Source: an archaeon
GTDB taxonomy: Archaea > Iainarchaeota > Iainarchaeia > CSSED10-239
DNA: 64,000 bases
Assembly (NCBI GenBank): GCA_029563035.1
Contig: JAKQTP010000087.1
Span: 1 to 64,000 of the forward strand
Direction: 5' to 3'
Shown here: positions 1-8,504 of the stretch, one piece after another
How positions within the stretch are numbered: the first letter of the stretch is position 1
Layout: each line of letters starts with the position of its first letter
The notes under the pieces: model-generated
What the model saw: only the letters and a program-made list of their open reading frames with translations
The model's database searches: none
Told to the model about the DNA's origin: nothing
Position numbers and translations under genes: made by a program

Positions 1-22
1 CCTTGATTTCATACTACACTTT

Positions 23-171
23 GGCCCTATTTTACTTACACTTTGGCTGTTTTGTAAGTAAAATCGGCATAAGTTTACTTACAGCCATCATTACAAAACA
101 CCCGTTTTTGGCCCTATTTTACTTACACCATACTTACAAAGTGCCATTTTTAGGGCCAGTTTTACTTACAC
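23..171. repeat. TTTACTTACAC iterons upstream of the RHH gene
   Basis: The string TTTACTTACAC occurs as direct repeats at 31-41, 118-128 and 161-171, with a shorter TTTACTTACA at 74-83 and an inverted copy TGTAAGTAAAA at 53-63. Each of the three full copies is preceded by GGCC(C)TA or GGCCAG. The same core, inverted as GTAAGTAA, recurs at 706-737 after the next gene. Arrays like this are usually iterons of a replication origin or operators of a ribbon-helix-helix regulator. Which of the two applies here cannot be told from the sequence. Confidence 0.75.
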
Positions 172-198
172 AAAAAAATGAAAACAAGGTGATTTAGC

Positions 199-693
199 GT
201 GGGAAAAAGCCACATACGGTACGGGAAGCGGCTGATACAGGCATGGATCCCTGAGGATCTTTTAGACAGGTGCTGCGAAATCTCATCGAAGGGATTTACT
301 GAGACGATAACTGAGGCATTGTTTCAATACGTAGAAAAGAACAAATCAGAGCTAGAACAGCTCGAAAGCCAGTACGAGGGCGTTATTCTTGAAGCCACAC
401 GAATTAAGGCCAAGATTGACGAATTAACGAAGAAAGACCTGAAAGAAACTAAAAAAGAGATAAACAATAAAGTTGACCCTAAAATTAAGGCCAAAGAAAG
501 GCAGCTGACTGAAGAAGAGCGAGAGAAACGCTGGGAATTTTCCATCTGGCCACACATCAAGAAGAAGATTTCAGAGCAGGGATTTGAGAATGTCATAAGC
601 GATGAGCGCATGTTAAAAAACTTCTCAAAGGGTCTATGCATTTCCACTGGAGAATTAAAAGAAAAGATCCGCATTAATGCGGGTGTAGTGTAG
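199..693 (+). CDS. Ribbon-helix-helix-like DNA-binding protein with coiled coil
   Basis: A 164-residue protein starting at GTG, with AAGGTGA about 8 bases upstream. Residues ~8-50 look like a ribbon-helix-helix fold (a basic strand around KRLIQAWIPE followed by two helices). Residues ~50-110 are a highly charged coiled coil rich in Glu and Lys. The gene is framed by copies of the GTAAGTAA/TTACTTAC motif on both sides, as expected for an autoregulated plasmid copy-number or partition protein. Base composition is clearly richer in G+C than the chromosomal genes after 1.5 kb, which suggests transfer. The family was not recognised; the RHH call is inferred from pattern and context. Confidence 0.7.
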   Translation: MGKSHIRYGKRLIQAWIPEDLLDRCCEISSKGFTETITEALFQYVEKNKSELEQLESQYEGVILEATRIKAKIDELTKKDLKETKKEINNKVDPKIKAKERQLTEEEREKRWEFSIWPHIKKKISEQGFENVISDERMLKNFSKGLCISTGELKEKIRINAGVV

Positions 694-737
694 TGTAGTG
701 TAGTATGTAAGTAAGTAGTAAGTAAGTAGTAAGTAAG
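684..737. repeat. Tandem GTAGT and GTAAGTAA repeats
   Basis: Four tandem copies of the 5-mer TAGTG/GTAGT overlap the stop codon of the preceding gene, followed by three tandem units of about 11 bases containing GTAAGTAA. GTAAGTAA is the reverse complement of the TTACTTAC core of the upstream iterons. The array ends in the ribosome binding site (GGAGGAA) of the following gene, so a protein bound here could block its translation or transcription. Confidence 0.8.
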
Positions 738-748
738 GAGGAAAAATT

Positions 749-1057
749 TTGGCAAAAAGTGTTGATGTTTTTGAAAAAAGACACATGGATGTTCTGCCCA
801 TGCTATCAAGGGAGGAGTTATACAGCCTTCATATCTTTGATCTTTCGGAGATGATCATATCTATCGAGCATGCAATACGCTACACCGAAGGGTACAGATT
901 TCTGCTTTTGTGCTTTGGAAGCGATGGGTCTTCAGATAAGGCCAAAGCGGTCATCAAAGGCATGGAGGACTACCTAGGGCTTGTCAAGGACGTATATAGA
1001 TTCAAAGTCAATGAGAAAAAGAGGAAGATGGCTTTCCTCAAAGGAGACATTTACTAG
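749..1057 (+). CDS. Hypothetical small protein of plasmid-like region
   Basis: A 102-residue protein beginning with TTG, chosen because GGAGGAA lies at 737-743 at ideal spacing. It is predicted to be mostly helical, with no membrane segment and a basic C-terminus (KKRKMAFLKGD). No family was recognised. It sits directly after the tandem GTAAGTAA repeats and before another small gene on the same strand, so the three genes from 199 on probably form one operon. Confidence 0.65.
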   Translation: MAKSVDVFEKRHMDVLPMLSREELYSLHIFDLSEMIISIEHAIRYTEGYRFLLLCFGSDGSSDKAKAVIKGMEDYLGLVKDVYRFKVNEKKRKMAFLKGDIY

Positions 1058-1067
1058 GGGTGAGAAT

Positions 1068-1226
1068 ATGGAGAAAAGATACACCGATTTTGAGATGAGA
1101 CTAATTTCTTATTACGACAAGCACAAGGATCTTCTAGAAATCCTGGCTAGATATGATGATATGTTGCTTCAGGCGATTGCGTTATCTTTTATAAAAAATG
1201 TAGAGGATATCAAAAAAAGAAATTGA
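1068..1226 (+). CDS. Hypothetical 52-residue protein
   Basis: ATG at 1068 is preceded by AGGGGTGA, so this start is preferred over an upstream in-frame ATG lying inside the previous gene. The 52-residue product is helical and charged, ending KKRN, with no recognisable domain. It begins 10 bases after the stop of the gene before it and is the last gene before tRNA-Glu. Confidence 0.6.
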   Translation: MEKRYTDFEMRLISYYDKHKDLLEILARYDDMLLQAIALSFIKNVEDIKKRN

Positions 1227-1286
1227 TTTGCAATAATTTTATTTTTTTTCTAAAAAAGAGCGTAGGGCTTCTTAATATAATTCCAA

Positions 1287-1361
1287 TGCCCCGTACGGGA
1301 TTTGAACCCGTGCCACGGCCTCGAAAGGGCCGCATTCTTGACCGGACTAGACTAACGGGGC
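1287..1361 (-). tRNA. tRNA-Glu (anticodon TTC)
   Basis: Read on the minus strand, the 5' GCCCCGT pairs with the 3' ACGGGGC, followed by discriminator A. The anticodon stem CGGCC/GGCCG encloses the loop CTTTCGA, giving anticodon TTC (Glu). The T-arm has GGTTCAAATCC. CCA is not encoded. Two TATA-like tracts (TTTATAAG, TTTATAAA) lie 15-35 bases upstream on the minus strand. The 3' end faces the plasmid-like genes at 1-1226, the usual arrangement when an element has integrated at a tRNA. Confidence 0.95.
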
Positions 1362-1404
1362 GTAACAAACCATTTTTATAAATACTTATAAAACTTTTGG
1401 TTAT

Positions 1405-1548
1405 CTACTTCAAATATTTGTCAGGATCTGCATCAAAAGCCTTTTTACAACCTGGTGCGCAAAAATAATATATTTTACCGTTGTAATTACTCTTAAACTT
1501 TGCATTTTTCTCATCAACAGTCATTTTACAAACAGGATCAATTGCCAT
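1405..1548 (-). CDS. YHS-domain metal-binding protein
   Basis: A 47-residue protein that starts MAIDPVCKMTV and contains the YHS signature: DPVCKM near the start, then YYFCAPGCKKAF and DPDKYL. This small domain is common next to copper ATPases and is thought to bind heavy metal through its Cys residues (C7, C32 and C36 here). It lies just downstream of copA on the same strand, so it is probably co-transcribed and acts in copper handling. The start is preceded on the minus strand by AGAGGTAGTA. Confidence 0.85.
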   Translation of the reverse strand: MAIDPVCKMTVDEKNAKFKSNYNGKIYYFCAPGCKKAFDADPDKYLK

Positions 1549-1559
1549 ATTACTACCTC

Positions 1560-3971
1560 TTATTTATTTGGATTAAATCTTTTTAACATTAACGATAAAG
1601 TAACAACTGTAACAGAACTCATTGCCATGGCAAAACCAGCAAATTCTGGCCTTAGAGAAATACCAAATGAAGGATACAATGCCCCTGCTGCAACAGGTAT
1701 AAGTGCAGCATTGTAAGCAAATGCCCAGAATATATTTTGTTTTATTCTTTGCATAACTTTTTTGCTTAATTTTATTGCTGAAACTACGTCTCTTGTGTCA
1801 TTTTTTACAAGCACTATATCGCCACTTTCTATGGCCACATCTGTACCACTACCGATTGCAATTCCCACATCTGCCTGAGCAAGGGCAGGGGCATCATTTA
1901 TTCCATCGCCCACAAAAGCAACAACTTCTCCATTTTTCTGAAGTCTTTTAACTTCATTTGCTTTGTCTTCAGGTAATACTTCTGCAAGAACATTTTTTAT
2001 ACCCAAAATATTAGCAATAGCCAAAGCTGTTCGTCTATTGTCGCCCGTGATCATATAAACTTTTAGGCCATTGTCCATTAATTCTCTAATTGAGTCTTTA
2101 GAAGTCTCTTTTAAGGTATCTGAAATTCCTAAAATTCCAGAAAATTTTTTATCTATCGCTATCAAAACTGCAGTTTTTCCTTCATTTTCTAATTTGGTAA
2201 TCTGTAATTCTTTGTCTTTTGATATATCAATTTTTTTTTCATTAATTAAAGTTCTGTTACCAATAATTACTTCCTTTCCAGAATAATTGGCTTTAACTCC
2301 TTTTCCCCCAAACGTATCAAATTTTGTAGTTTTTATGAGGCTCATTCCCAATTTTTCAGATTTTCTAACAATAGCACTTGCAAGCGGATGATCTGAATTC
2401 TTCTCAACACTACCTGCAATTTTGACGAGTTCTTTATCTGAGATATAAAATGAAACTATATCTGTAACTTCTGGCATTCCCTTTGTCAATGTCCCAGTTT
2501 TGTCAAATAATACTGCCGTTAACTTTTCAGATATTTGAAGGGCGTCTCCATTTTTTATAAGAATTCCAAGATCTGCGCCTTTTCCAATCCCTACGGTAAC
2601 TGCGGTTGGTGTTGCAAGACCTAACGCACATGGGCATGCTATAACTAGAATGGATATCAAACTAGTAATTGCAAAAAGAAAAGTGCTATTAAATACGAAG
2701 TACCAGCCAATGAAGGAAATTATGGCAATTGTCAACACTGTGGGTATAAAGTAACTCACTGCTTTGTCTGCTATTTTTTGGATTTCAGGTTTTGATCCTT
2801 GGGCTTCTTCTACTAATTTTATGATTTGTGATAAAACTGTATCCTTACCTATTTTTGTGGCCTTAAAATTAAGTACGCTGTTCTTATTAATTGTTGCTCC
2901 AATTACTTTACTTCCTTTTTCCTTAAGAACAGGTATAGGCTCTCCAGAGATCATTGATTCATCAACATAACTCTGTCCAGAGATTACTTCCCCATCTACA
3001 GGAATTTTCTCCCCAGGTTTAACAATAACGATGTCCCCTACAATAACATCTTCAATAGGTATATCTACCTCTTTTCCATTGCGTATTATCGTTGCATTCT
3101 TTGCCTGAAGCCCCATTAATCTTTTTATCGATTCGGAAGTCTTTCCCTTAGCTCTTTCTTCAAGAAATCTACCAAAGGTAAGAAATGTTGCGAGCATTAC
3201 TGCTGCTTCATAAAATATAAATTCGCTACCTAGTAAAATATTGAAAGTTCCAAGAATACTTGAAAAAAATGCGACCCCTATGCCCATAGAGTACATAACA
3301 TCCATATTCAAAGTTTTATTTTTTAGTGCCCTATACGCAGCACTAAATATGGGGAAACTTAAGTATAAAAAAGCAGGAAGCGCTATCAAAAACATTAGAA
3401 ATGACATGGATATTGGAAACATTGTCATCGGAACATACATAAGTCCCATCAATATGGCAGAATCAAGTGCCCCCACAATTATCCTAATTTTTTTCTTTTT
3501 TTGATTTTCCTCTCTTTTTAAATCTTCAATAATCTCTCCTTCAATCCCGAGATATTGATAACCAGATTCTTCAATACTCTTTTTCATTTCGGCGATTGAA
3601 ACTACTTTTGGATTGTAAGTTACATATACTTTTTCAGAGGAAACATTCACATTTACCTCAATTATTCCGTCCATCTTAGATAATGCACTTTCAATAGTAT
3701 TGGCACACATTACACACGTCATGCCCCCAACTTTTAGTATTGCCTTTTCGTTTATTACATCATAACCAGCATCTTTTACTGCATTGTCAAGATCATTTAT
3801 CTTAAGTTTACTTGAGTTATATTCTACCGAAGCTATTTCTTTAGCCAAATTGACTTCAGCTTTACTTACCCCTTCTAAATTTAGAAGTGATTTTTCTATA
3901 GTTGAAGCGCATGTTGCACAAGTCATCCCTGTTACTTTAATTTCAACCTTCTTAGTTTGCTTTTTTACCAT
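1560..3971 (-). CDS. copA: Copper-exporting P1B-type ATPase CopA
   Basis: An 803-residue P-type ATPase. Two N-terminal heavy-metal-associated domains have GMTCATC (Cys 18, 21) and GMTCVMC (Cys 86, 89). Eight membrane segments follow, with the transport motif CPC at ~446-448, the actuator loop SGEP at ~342, the phosphorylation site DKTGT (Asp ~490), the HP motif in SDHPLASA, and [10 protein letters not shown] near the C-terminus. CPC with two CxxC HMA domains is typical of Cu+ exporters, and the length is normal. The gene sits between a YHS protein and an HMA membrane protein, all on the minus strand. The promoter is probably the TATA-rich stretch just upstream (3985-4015). Confidence 0.95.
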   Translation of the reverse strand: MVKKQTKKVEIKVTGMTCATCASTIEKSLLNLEGVSKAEVNLAKEIASVEYNSSKLKINDLDNAVKDAGYDVINEKAILKVGGMTCVMCANTIESALSKMDGIIEVNVNVSSEKVYVTYNPKVVSIAEMKKSIEESGYQYLGIEGEIIEDLKREENQKKKKIRIIVGALDSAILMGLMYVPMTMFPISMSFLMFLIALPAFLYLSFPIFSAAYRALKNKTLNMDVMYSMGIGVAFFSSILGTFNILLGSEFIFYEAAVMLATFLTFGRFLEERAKGKTSESIKRLMGLQAKNATIIRNGKEVDIPIEDVIVGDIVIVKPGEKIPVDGEVISGQSYVDESMISGEPIPVLKEKGSKVIGATINKNSVLNFKATKIGKDTVLSQIIKLVEEAQGSKPEIQKIADKAVSYFIPTVLTIAIISFIGWYFVFNSTFLFAITSLISILVIACPCALGLATPTAVTVGIGKGADLGILIKNGDALQISEKLTAVLFDKTGTLTKGMPEVTDIVSFYISDKELVKIAGSVEKNSDHPLASAIVRKSEKLGMSLIKTTKFDTFGGKGVKANYSGKEVIIGNRTLINEKKIDISKDKELQITKLENEGKTAVLIAIDKKFSGILGISDTLKETSKDSIRELMDNGLKVYMITGDNRRTALAIANILGIKNVLAEVLPEDKANEVKRLQKNGEVVAFVGDGINDAPALAQADVGIAIGSGTDVAIESGDIVLVKNDTRDVVSAIKLSKKVMQRIKQNIFWAFAYNAALIPVAAGALYPSFGISLRPEFAGFAMAMSSVTVVTLSLMLKRFNPNK

Positions 3972-4069
3972 TCTTTTCTCCTTTATTATTTATATAAGTA
4001 AATATATTTAAAACTATCTTGGAAAATAAATTAAAATAAAAGCGTCTAGATTTATTGATTCCTTCCACT

Positions 4070-4864
4070 TTATGTTTTATTAAGTAATGTCACAGGATAT
4101 TCTTTAAAAACTGCAAGATTCAATATTTCATTAAAATTTGTTTTGCCTGAATCATATTTAACTATGAATACATTTGGAACTTTATATTTTACTTCATGAA
4201 TCCCTTTTATTGTCTTTATTTCTTCGGAAATTAGCGGAGCATGTCCTGAGCATGGGATATTAACTTTTAGGGTGATTGATTCTATTGATCCTATCGCTAT
4301 TTGATTTTCGCCTGAAGATGCCGAAATGTTTGCAATTATTGGAAATATCACAAGAAACAAAGCAAGATTCACACCTATTGTAGATCCATAAGTAATTGAT
4401 ACATACTTCCACTTTCTCTTTAATCCTTTTAACGATAACAATTCATTGTTTTTTAGGTATATAGTTACAGAAATTGTTGCAAATGCAATTGAAAGAGATA
4501 TAAGCTCATAAAAAAAGTACCTACTCATCAAAAGTGGTCTAAAAAATTGCATAAGTACGGATACACCGAGGATTGATCCAATTATAAAGCCAATACACCC
4601 TATATGGGGAAATACTCCGTAAGCTACTGTTTTTAGAATATTATTTTTTCTTTTAGAACTATCGTCTGTCAAATAACCTAGTTTTTCTATTTCACTTTGT
4701 ATCTCTTTTATTGATATAATTTTAGAATTATACTCTACAATTGCATTCTTACTTTCCAAATTTACTTTTATCGACTTTATCCCTTTAAGGGAGGAAATAT
4801 TTGTCTTAATACTATTTACACAACTCTTACAGTGCATACCTTTAATATCTATTATTTTTTTCAT
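4070..4864 (-). CDS. Membrane protein with N-terminal HMA domain
   Basis: A 264-residue protein. Residues 1-68 form an HMA metal-binding domain with GMHCKSC. A central part (~75-180) has about four hydrophobic segments. A C-terminal ~70-residue soluble region starts with the CSGHAP stretch and ends KEYPVTLL, resembling a second, degenerate HMA fold with only one Cys. It is not a P-type ATPase. Given its position between copA and a membrane-anchored regulator, it may be a copper carrier or an accessory membrane component. The start follows AGGAGGTAAGTT. Function is inferred from context. Confidence 0.8.
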   Translation of the reverse strand: MKKIIDIKGMHCKSCVNSIKTNISSLKGIKSIKVNLESKNAIVEYNSKIISIKEIQSEIEKLGYLTDDSSKRKNNILKTVAYGVFPHIGCIGFIIGSILGVSVLMQFFRPLLMSRYFFYELISLSIAFATISVTIYLKNNELLSLKGLKRKWKYVSITYGSTIGVNLALFLVIFPIIANISASSGENQIAIGSIESITLKVNIPCSGHAPLISEEIKTIKGIHEVKYKVPNVFIVKYDSGKTNFNEILNLAVFKEYPVTLLNKT

Positions 4865-4928
4865 AACTTACCTCCTTTTTTGAGTAGTTAATAAAAAAAT
4901 AATTTAGAAACGCTTTATTATTCATTGT

Positions 4929-4944
4929 TTGAAACTAGTTTCAA
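4929..4944. promoter_or_regulatory. 16-bp perfect palindrome, candidate operator
   Basis: TTGAAACTAGTTTCAA is its own reverse complement, and a further half-site TTTCAA lies at 4950-4955. It falls between the regulator gene (ending at 4952) and the HMA membrane protein, upstream of the latter's A+T-rich promoter. It is a candidate binding site for the local winged-helix regulator or another metal-responsive factor. Confidence 0.6.
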
Positions 4945-4951
4945 GGCTGTT

Positions 4952-5443
4952 TCAATGTTTTATTATCACAACATTTGTCATGCCGTGCCTTCTTCTTTCT
5001 ATCAAGCCTCTGCCTTCTAATTTATCTAAAATTCTTGATATTTTTACCTTATTATAATTTGTTTTCTCAGTTAGGGTAGATTGAAATATTGTTCCATTTG
5101 AATCTATAATGCATTCAAAAATAGTTTTTTCTTCATGAGTTAATGTTTTTAAAATTTCTTCATAATAATCTTTCTTAATAAAAATATCCTGAATTTTTGT
5201 TTGGACCATATTTTCTTCCTCCTTTCCAAAAAAGAGAATGTATAATCCAATAATAATTACAAAACTCATTATAGCTATACTAACATTAGTTTGAAAATTA
5301 ATAGTGCCCCACATCGGGCATGTTGATCCATGCTCACACGAAATATTTACTATCTCCGTCATTGCGGTATTGAAAGCATAAATAATAAATCCCATTAATA
5401 GCGCAACAAAAATTATTAAACCCCCTACTACTTGACTTCTCAT
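4952..5443 (-). CDS. Membrane-anchored winged-helix regulator
   Basis: A 163-residue protein. Two membrane segments (~5-28 and ~52-74) flank a short outside loop containing CEHGSTC, two Cys with a His between them. The cytoplasmic C-terminal part (~90-163) is a MarR-like winged helix with a wing around RGLIERRRHGMTN. Archaea often carry membrane-tethered winged-helix proteins of unknown role. Here the Cys/His loop and the copper gene neighbourhood suggest that it senses copper outside the membrane and controls the cluster. This is inference. Confidence 0.75.
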   Translation of the reverse strand: MRSQVVGGLIIFVALLMGFIIYAFNTAMTEIVNISCEHGSTCPMWGTINFQTNVSIAIMSFVIIIGLYILFFGKEEENMVQTKIQDIFIKKDYYEEILKTLTHEEKTIFECIIDSNGTIFQSTLTEKTNYNKVKISRILDKLEGRGLIERRRHGMTNVVIIKH

Positions 5444-5522
5444 AATTTTAGTAAAAAAATTATAAATATAAATATAATTCTAATTATTTAAATAATCAAA
5501 GGGAAAAATATATATAAGATAA

Positions 5523-5560
5523 TAAAAATAAAAATATTGGGGGAGAACTTAGAGTCTCCA
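5523..5560 (-). terminator. Candidate terminator of the Cys-rich protein gene
   Basis: On the minus strand, GGAGACTCTAAGTTCTCC can form a short stem-loop (arms at 5542-5546 and 5555-5559) followed by AATATTTTTATTTTTATT. It lies about 40 bases past the stop of the gene that ends at 5600. A T-tract after a weak stem is compatible with archaeal termination. Confidence 0.4.
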
Positions 5561-5599
5561 TTGGATTTTTCGACTCATAAGATTCTTCCTCAAAATTTT

Positions 5600-6091
5600 T
5601 TAACAGTTTATGCAGGTGCTAGTATAACAGCATGAGCATGAACTTGGGCAATACCAATCATAATAGCAGTATCCATTGCAAGCACAGTAATACTTGTAGT
5701 AGCCACATGAACAATAAGAAACATATGTTTTTGGAGTTTTATGCTCACATTCGTAAAGCTGATCCTCTAATGATTTTACCCTAGTTTCAAAATTATCGAT
5801 TACTCTTTGTTTTAAATCAACATTTCTTTGAGCCGTATCGTACTGTGATTTTTGAGATCTTACTTCTGACTCAAGATCAGATATTTTCTTATTTTTATCA
5901 GATATTTGTGACTCCAATAAAGATATCTTATTTTCAAGACCCATTTTTTCAGTAAGCAAGGCATTGTATTGGGTCCCTTGCCCAACATCTGACAAAGAAC
6001 GATACAAGAAAAAGAAATTCCCTATTATCGACACTAATAACAGCACTGCAAGAACTGCAGATAATATTTTTAATCCATCGCCATTGTTCAT
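5600..6091 (-). CDS. Membrane-anchored coiled-coil protein with Cys-rich tail
   Basis: A 163-residue protein. A membrane anchor at ~8-30 is followed by a long heptad-repeat coiled coil (~42-118) and a 41-residue tail holding 11 Cys interspersed with many Tyr. Tail pairs include CSC, CAC and CSCC, with CINC at the very end. Cysteine density this high suggests metal binding or disulphide cross-linking at the cell surface, but no known family (e.g. metallothionein) was recognised. It is transcribed alone, toward the copper cluster and divergent from wecB. Confidence 0.75.
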   Translation of the reverse strand: MNNGDGLKILSAVLAVLLLVSIIGNFFFLYRSLSDVGQGTQYNALLTEKMGLENKISLLESQISDKNKKISDLESEVRSQKSQYDTAQRNVDLKQRVIDNFETRVKSLEDQLYECEHKTPKTYVSYCSCGYYKYYCACNGYCYYDWYCPSSCSCCYTSTCINC

Positions 6092-6245
6092 AGCATACCT
6101 CCTATATTGATTATATTTAATAAATTACACTATACCTAAACATGAAACAATATATAAGAGTTTAGATGAAATAATAATTAAATCGTTTCATTTTATGAAA
6201 AAGTTAAAACAAAACTCTTAAAAGGGTATTTCCTAGTATCTTATT

Positions 6246-7334
6246 ATGAAAATACTCTCAATAGTGGGGGCAAGACCTAATTTTATGAAAATTAAACCAT
6301 TATATGAAGAGTTCAAAAAAAGAAAAATAAGCCAAGTTTTAGTCCATACCGGTCAACACTATGATGAGAATATGAGTAAGGTGTTCTTTGAAGATCTAGA
6401 ATTACCTAAACCTGACATTTTTCTTGGAGTAGGTTCTGGAACTCATGGAGTTCAGACAGGATTGATGATGTCTAAAATAGAAGAAGTATTATCAAAAGAA
6501 AAACCGGATCTAACAATTGTTGTAGGCGATGTAAATTCAACTCTTGCAGGGGCTATCTCTTCGATTAAAATGCAAATACCTGTAGCACACGTAGAGGCCG
6601 GATATCGTTCCTTTGATATGAAAATGCCTGAAGAAATAAATAGGATACTTGTGGACAGAATTTCTCAGTTTTTATTTGCCCCTACAGAGGATGCAATAAA
6701 TAATCTAATGTCAGAAGGCATTAATAGAAAAAGAATTTTTTTTGTAGGGAATATAATGATTGAGACGTTGTTGTTGAATATTCAAAAAGCTAAAAAATCC
6801 AAAATTTTAGAAACTCTTTCATTAGACCCTTCCAATTATGGATTAATGACTATACATAGAGCGGAAAACACCGCTGATCCAAAAAAACTTTTCAAATTAT
6901 TTATTTCTTTAAGTGAAATGGGTATAAAAATTATTGTTCCATTACACCCTAGAACTAAAAAAATTTTAGAAGAAAATACTTATCTAGAAAAAATAGGAAA
7001 AAATATCGAGATAATTGAGCCTTTGGGGTACATTGACTTTTTGCGGCTGATGTCAAATTCCAAATTTATATTAACTGATTCTGGTGGAATTCAAGAAGAA
7101 GCTTTAATGCTTGATATTCCATGCATCACCCTTAGAAATAATACTGAAAGAGTCGTGACACTAAAAGACGGCGCAAATACTCTTGTAGGAATGGATCCCC
7201 TAAAGTTATCTTTAGCAATAAAAAGAATTCAAAAAATTAAGAGATCTTATCCAAAACCTCCATTATGGGACGATAAAGTTGCAGAAAGGATCGTTAATGT
7301 GATAAGTGACCATCCTGAGCTATTTTTCCTTTAA
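6246..7334 (+). CDS. wecB: UDP-N-acetylglucosamine 2-epimerase WecB
   Basis: A 362-residue protein, normal for the family, which interconverts UDP-GlcNAc and UDP-ManNAc for surface polysaccharides and glycoproteins. It starts MKILSIVGARPNF and has the conserved HTGQHYD, GDVNST, HVEAGYRS, MPEE..NR and LTDSGGIQEE motifs. A TATA-like CTTAAAAG lies about 30 bases before the ATG, so the message may be leaderless. It is followed after 45 bases by two membrane protein genes on the same strand. Confidence 0.93.
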   Translation: MKILSIVGARPNFMKIKPLYEEFKKRKISQVLVHTGQHYDENMSKVFFEDLELPKPDIFLGVGSGTHGVQTGLMMSKIEEVLSKEKPDLTIVVGDVNSTLAGAISSIKMQIPVAHVEAGYRSFDMKMPEEINRILVDRISQFLFAPTEDAINNLMSEGINRKRIFFVGNIMIETLLLNIQKAKKSKILETLSLDPSNYGLMTIHRAENTADPKKLFKLFISLSEMGIKIIVPLHPRTKKILEENTYLEKIGKNIEIIEPLGYIDFLRLMSNSKFILTDSGGIQEEALMLDIPCITLRNNTERVVTLKDGANTLVGMDPLKLSLAIKRIQKIKRSYPKPPLWDDKVAERIVNVISDHPELFFL

Positions 7335-7379
7335 ATTTATATACTAATGATTAATTTATTGTTAAAAGGAGATGATAAC

Positions 7380-8504
7380 ATGGAAACAAATGAATATAGA
7401 ATTACAATTGCTTCAATATTCATATTTTTCTTGATAATTGCAGCACTTACTTTGTTTCCACTTTTAGATGCACTAATTGCTACTTTGGTTTTAGTTTACC
7501 TTATGCGTCCAATAAATAACATATTAATAAAATATATGAATAAAACTTATGCTGCGCTCCTTTCAGGGATAGCGGTAGTTATTCCTGCTTTTATTATATT
7601 TTTTTATATTGTAATTGCTGTTTTAAATTATTTTACAAAAGAAAAAATCTTAGATATGCTAATCTTAGTTTATAGTGATATCGACACTCTTTCTGAAAAA
7701 ATAGCTTTATCCTTACTGAATTTTTTGAATATTGAATATTCCCCATACTTGAATAACATATCAAATATGCTTTCTCTCAAATTGAATCAAGTAATTGTTT
7801 ATTTTTCTGAAGAAATTTTTAATATTACAATTCATATCCCAGAGTATGCAATGAAACTATTACTTGCTTCAATACTTGCATTTTATTTAATTAGGGAAGG
7901 ACCTTCAATAAGAGATACTTTTGTTGTTTTATTACCTGAAAACAAAAAAAAGACAATCTACTCCCTTTTACAGGGAATTGATCTTGTATTTGAAAGTATT
8001 ATACTTGTCAATATTTTAAAAGCTATTTTTACATCATTTTTAAGTTTTATAATATTCATAATTTTTGGCGTATCGTATCCAGTTTTATTGGGAGTTATTT
8101 CTGGTTTTATGGATTTTGCACCGATATTGGGTCCATGGATGCTTTTTACTGGATTGGCAGCTGTTTACATGATTAAAGGTCAAGTAATGACAGGAATATT
8201 AATTTTTGTAATAGGTCAAGTATTTGTTACTTTACTTCCTGAATTATACATAAAACCAAAACTTGCAGGAAATCATGCTAGATTACATCCAATGGTATTT
8301 TTATTTGGATTTTTTGGCGGGCTTTTAGCGTTTGGGGCAGTTGGTATTTTTGTTGGACCAATAGCAATTGGAATCGTTTTAGTTTTTATAAAATATTATC
8401 TCTTAGGAAATGAAATTGAAACAAAAAATTCAATCATAGATAAAATGTTAAAACACGTAGACAATATTATTAAACCGGAGGTTAAAAAAGATGGTAGAAC
8501 ATAA
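7380..8504 (+). CDS. AI-2E family (PerM-like) permease
   Basis: A 374-residue protein from the ATG at 7380, preferred over an ATG 33 bases earlier because AAAGGAGATGA precedes it. It has about eight membrane segments with a central soluble loop (~90-150). Typical late motifs of the AI-2E/PF01594 family are present: SGFMDFAPILGPW and a PELYIKPKLAGNHARLHP stretch. Members export small molecules or sodium; the archaeal substrate is unknown. Its stop overlaps the next gene by 14 bases, indicating translational coupling. Confidence 0.88.
   Translation: METNEYRITIASIFIFFLIIAALTLFPLLDALIATLVLVYLMRPINNILIKYMNKTYAALLSGIAVVIPAFIIFFYIVIAVLNYFTKEKILDMLILVYSDIDTLSEKIALSLLNFLNIEYSPYLNNISNMLSLKLNQVIVYFSEEIFNITIHIPEYAMKLLLASILAFYLIREGPSIRDTFVVLLPENKKKTIYSLLQGIDLVFESIILVNILKAIFTSFLSFIIFIIFGVSYPVLLGVISGFMDFAPILGPWMLFTGLAAVYMIKGQVMTGILIFVIGQVFVTLLPELYIKPKLAGNHARLHPMVFLFGFFGGLLAFGAVGIFVGPIAIGIVLVFIKYYLLGNEIETKNSIIDKMLKHVDNIIKPEVKKDGRT

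Noticed and set aside
3..197. Open frame across the iterons
   Set aside because: It only translates the repeats (LALFYLHF units) and has no ribosome site; the iterons explain it.
324..809. Minus-strand frame of 161 codons
   Set aside because: Lies opposite the RHH gene and the tandem repeats, with low-complexity Tyr/Thr stretches; no ribosome site.
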